From the NCBI RefSeq assembly GCF_005144585.1, contig NZ_SSMQ01000024.1:95731-159730 (forward strand): DNA of 64,000 nt. Reading direction: 5' to 3'. Shown here in pieces: positions 62,944 to 64,000 of the stretch. The translations under genes and the position numbers were made by a program. Positions within the stretch are counted from its first letter, which is position 1, and each line of letters begins with the position of its first letter. The stretch is from Polyangium fumosum (lineage in GTDB: Bacteria > Myxococcota_A > Polyangia > Polyangiales > Polyangiaceae). The notes under the pieces were generated by a model. It had not been told where the DNA came from and searched no databases. It was given only the letters and a program-made list of their open reading frames with translations.

Positions 62944-63840
62944 ATGCATCCGACCTTCCTCGCGCGGCTCGCCGACCCTTCCATCAAGACCGTCCTCCTC
63001 TGCGGCTGCGGCGGGGGCTTCGATTTCCTGCAAGGCGCGACGCTCTTGCCCGAGCTCGAGCGCCTCGGCAAGCGCGTGATCCTCGGCAGTTATTCGTTCG
63101 GGCAGCCCGAGCGCATCGACGACGCGGCCGTCGTGTACACGGCCGAGACGGGCGCCGTCGTCAAGCAGGTCCTCGCGCATTCGAGCCCCCCGCCCGATTA
63201 CGGCCCGGAGGTCCACCTCGCGAGCTTCCTCGACCAGGAGCGCCCCAAGAGCGCGCCGCATTTCGTCTACGCCTATTACGCGCGGTCCTTCACCGTGCCC
63301 GCGCTCCGCGCCTTTTATGCCGAGCTCGTCCAGCGCCACGAGGTCGATGCCGTGATCCTCGTCGACGGGGGCTCGGATTCGCTCATGCGCGGCGACGAGG
63401 AGGGGCTCGGTGATCCGATCGAGGACGCGGTCTCCGTGGGCGCTGTGGCCTCGCTCGAAGGCGTCAAGCTCAAGCTGCTCTGCTCGATCGGCCTCGGCGC
63501 CGACCGCTTCAATGGCGTCTCCGACGCCGCCAGCCTGCGGGCCATCGCCGAGCTCACCAAAGCCGGCGGCTTCCTCGGCGCCGTGAGCCTCGAACCGACG
63601 AGCCCTGGATTCGACTTTTACAAACGCTGCATCGAACTGCGTATTCCGAACCCACGTAGGCACGCGTTCCGACGGCACGTGGGCACGCGTTCCGACGGCA
63701 CGTGGGCACGCGTTCCGACGGCACGTGGGCATCGATTCCGATGTGACATGGCCACCAGGTCGCAACGGACCCACCCCTCGGCCGATCCTGCGGTTTGCCG
63801 GAGGGTACGCCGGCAAACTTTGAGAGGGGATGGCGCTTGA
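62944..63840 (+). CDS. DUF1152 protein with C-terminus replaced by a 23-bp repeat
   Basis: A 298-residue reading frame from ATG 62944. Residues 1-236 fit the DUF1152 family: KTVLLCGCGGGFDFLQGATL near the start, VDAVILVDGGSDSLMRGDEE and LGLGDPIEDAVSVGAVASLE. From residue ~237, where the usual domain should continue for roughly 70-90 residues, the sequence becomes Arg-rich translated repeat (HVGTRSDGTWARVPT). The real C-terminus is lost, and this is either a truncated protein or a pseudogene. The function of DUF1152 is unknown; a nucleotide-related fold is suggested by its Gly-rich motifs. It follows sdhB by 47 bases. Confidence 0.7.
   Translation: MHPTFLARLADPSIKTVLLCGCGGGFDFLQGATLLPELERLGKRVILGSYSFGQPERIDDAAVVYTAETGAVVKQVLAHSSPPPDYGPEVHLASFLDQERPKSAPHFVYAYYARSFTVPALRAFYAELVQRHEVDAVILVDGGSDSLMRGDEEGLGDPIEDAVSVGAVASLEGVKLKLLCSIGLGADRFNGVSDAASLRAIAELTKAGGFLGAVSLEPTSPGFDFYKRCIELRIPNPRRHAFRRHVGTRSDGTWARVPTARGHRFRCDMATRSQRTHPSADPAVCRRVRRQTLRGDGA
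63651..63742. repeat. 23-bp tandem repeat, four copies
   Basis: The unit GGCACGTGGGCACGCGTTCC plus GAC is perfect at 63674-63696 and 63697-63719, with variants at 63651-63673 and 63720-63742. It sits inside the 3' part of the DUF1152 reading frame, right where family similarity ends. Confidence 0.85.
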
Positions 63841-64000
63841 CGGTGGGTCGACGCCGGGCTCGACCCATGCATGCGCCGCGTGGTGGACGCACCGCGGGCT
63901 GGGGCTGCGGCTGGGTTTGTCGGAGCAGGGACGCGCGATGGTCGTGACGAAACGGAGCCTCTCGACGGCCCTCGGGGCGCGAGAGGGGAGATGTCGGAGC
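63830..64000 (+). CDS. Possible gene start at the window edge
   Basis: A frame opens at ATG 63830 behind GAGAGGGG and stays open to the end (57 codons). It contains THRGLGLRLGLSEQGRAMVV. The purine run is too close to the ATG to be a normal ribosome site, and there is no family similarity I can name. It may be the end of non-coding DNA instead. Confidence 0.25.
   Translation, partial: MALDGGSTPGSTHACAAWWTHRGLGLRLGLSEQGRAMVVTKRSLSTALGAREGRCRS

Noticed and set aside
63651..63742. A short CRISPR or attachment-site array
   Set aside because: Head-to-tail 23-bp copies without spacers; no integrase or cas gene nearby.

Overview
The window is high-GC DNA from what is most likely a myxobacterium of the Polyangiales/Sorangiineae type (Polyangium- or Sorangium-like). 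The reasons are the dense set of lipoproteins with Gly/Ser-rich linkers behind a lipobox, three Hanks-type Ser/Thr kinases in 64 kb (two with zinc-binding N-termini, one with TPRs, one with a GGDEF-like tail), sigma factors paired with lipoproteins or kinases, PEGA/TPR outer-membrane proteins, and many short hairpins and minisatellites. I assign this from sequence character only; no 16S or tRNA gene is present. The window starts inside a homocysteine methyltransferase/MTHFR gene and ends just after a DUF1152-like gene.

Layout. 1-8434: homocysteine S-methyltransferase-MTHFR fusion (cut by the edge), a macro-domain remnant, then sigma factor - lipoprotein - kinase with a zinc-finger head and TPR tail, a dienelactone hydrolase, a cytochrome-like lipoprotein and a second kinase. 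8435-12577: non-coding DNA with a long hairpin and a duplicated gene end, then a minus-strand triad of ECF-like sigma factor with a membrane tail, PEGA outer-membrane protein and Cys-rich lipoprotein. 12709-15222: a two-gene cassette (polymorphic-type lipoprotein plus partner) behind a 21-bp minisatellite. 15223-25439: peptide deformylase, a ferritin-like DUF2383 protein, a VWA lipoprotein, a DUF3105 lipoprotein, a cysteine-poor DksA-like protein and several unknown lipoproteins. 25405-29892: a minus-strand arginine block, argC and a fused argJ-argB, followed by a geranylgeranyl-reductase-type flavoprotein. 30046-34295: small lipoproteins, a kinase with a degenerate GGDEF domain, and a second two-gene cassette homologous to the first. 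34296-42436: lipoprotein agmatine deiminase, CBM9-like lipoprotein, ffh, small membrane proteins, an alpha/beta hydrolase and a secreted repeat protein.

42516-48290 is the most unusual operon: an orphan iron/heme-type ABC ATPase, a lipoprotein-PDZ protein fused to a NuoH-like membrane domain, a zinc-ribbon protein, and a catalytically dead trypsin-like protein with a YbjN-like tail. 48393-50704 holds a PHA-regulator-type protein and an ECF sigma factor translationally coupled to a zinc-binding anti-sigma factor. 50819-53677 is a divergent glutathione pair (ggt and gshB). Then come folK, a CBS protein, mannose-1-phosphate guanylyltransferase with a divergent UppP-like protein, an Hsp20, and a three-subunit succinate dehydrogenase/fumarate reductase operon (sdhC-A-B). 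The window closes with a DUF1152 gene whose C-terminus has been replaced by a 23-bp repeat.

How the parts relate. Housekeeping metabolism (arginine, folate, methionine, glutathione, succinate oxidation, protein maturation and targeting) is interleaved with accessory cell-surface and signalling genes. The best candidates for an undescribed system are the two homologous lipoprotein cassettes, which resemble outer-membrane-exchange toxins of the SitA type in architecture, and the ABC-ATPase/NuoH-like/pseudo-protease operon.
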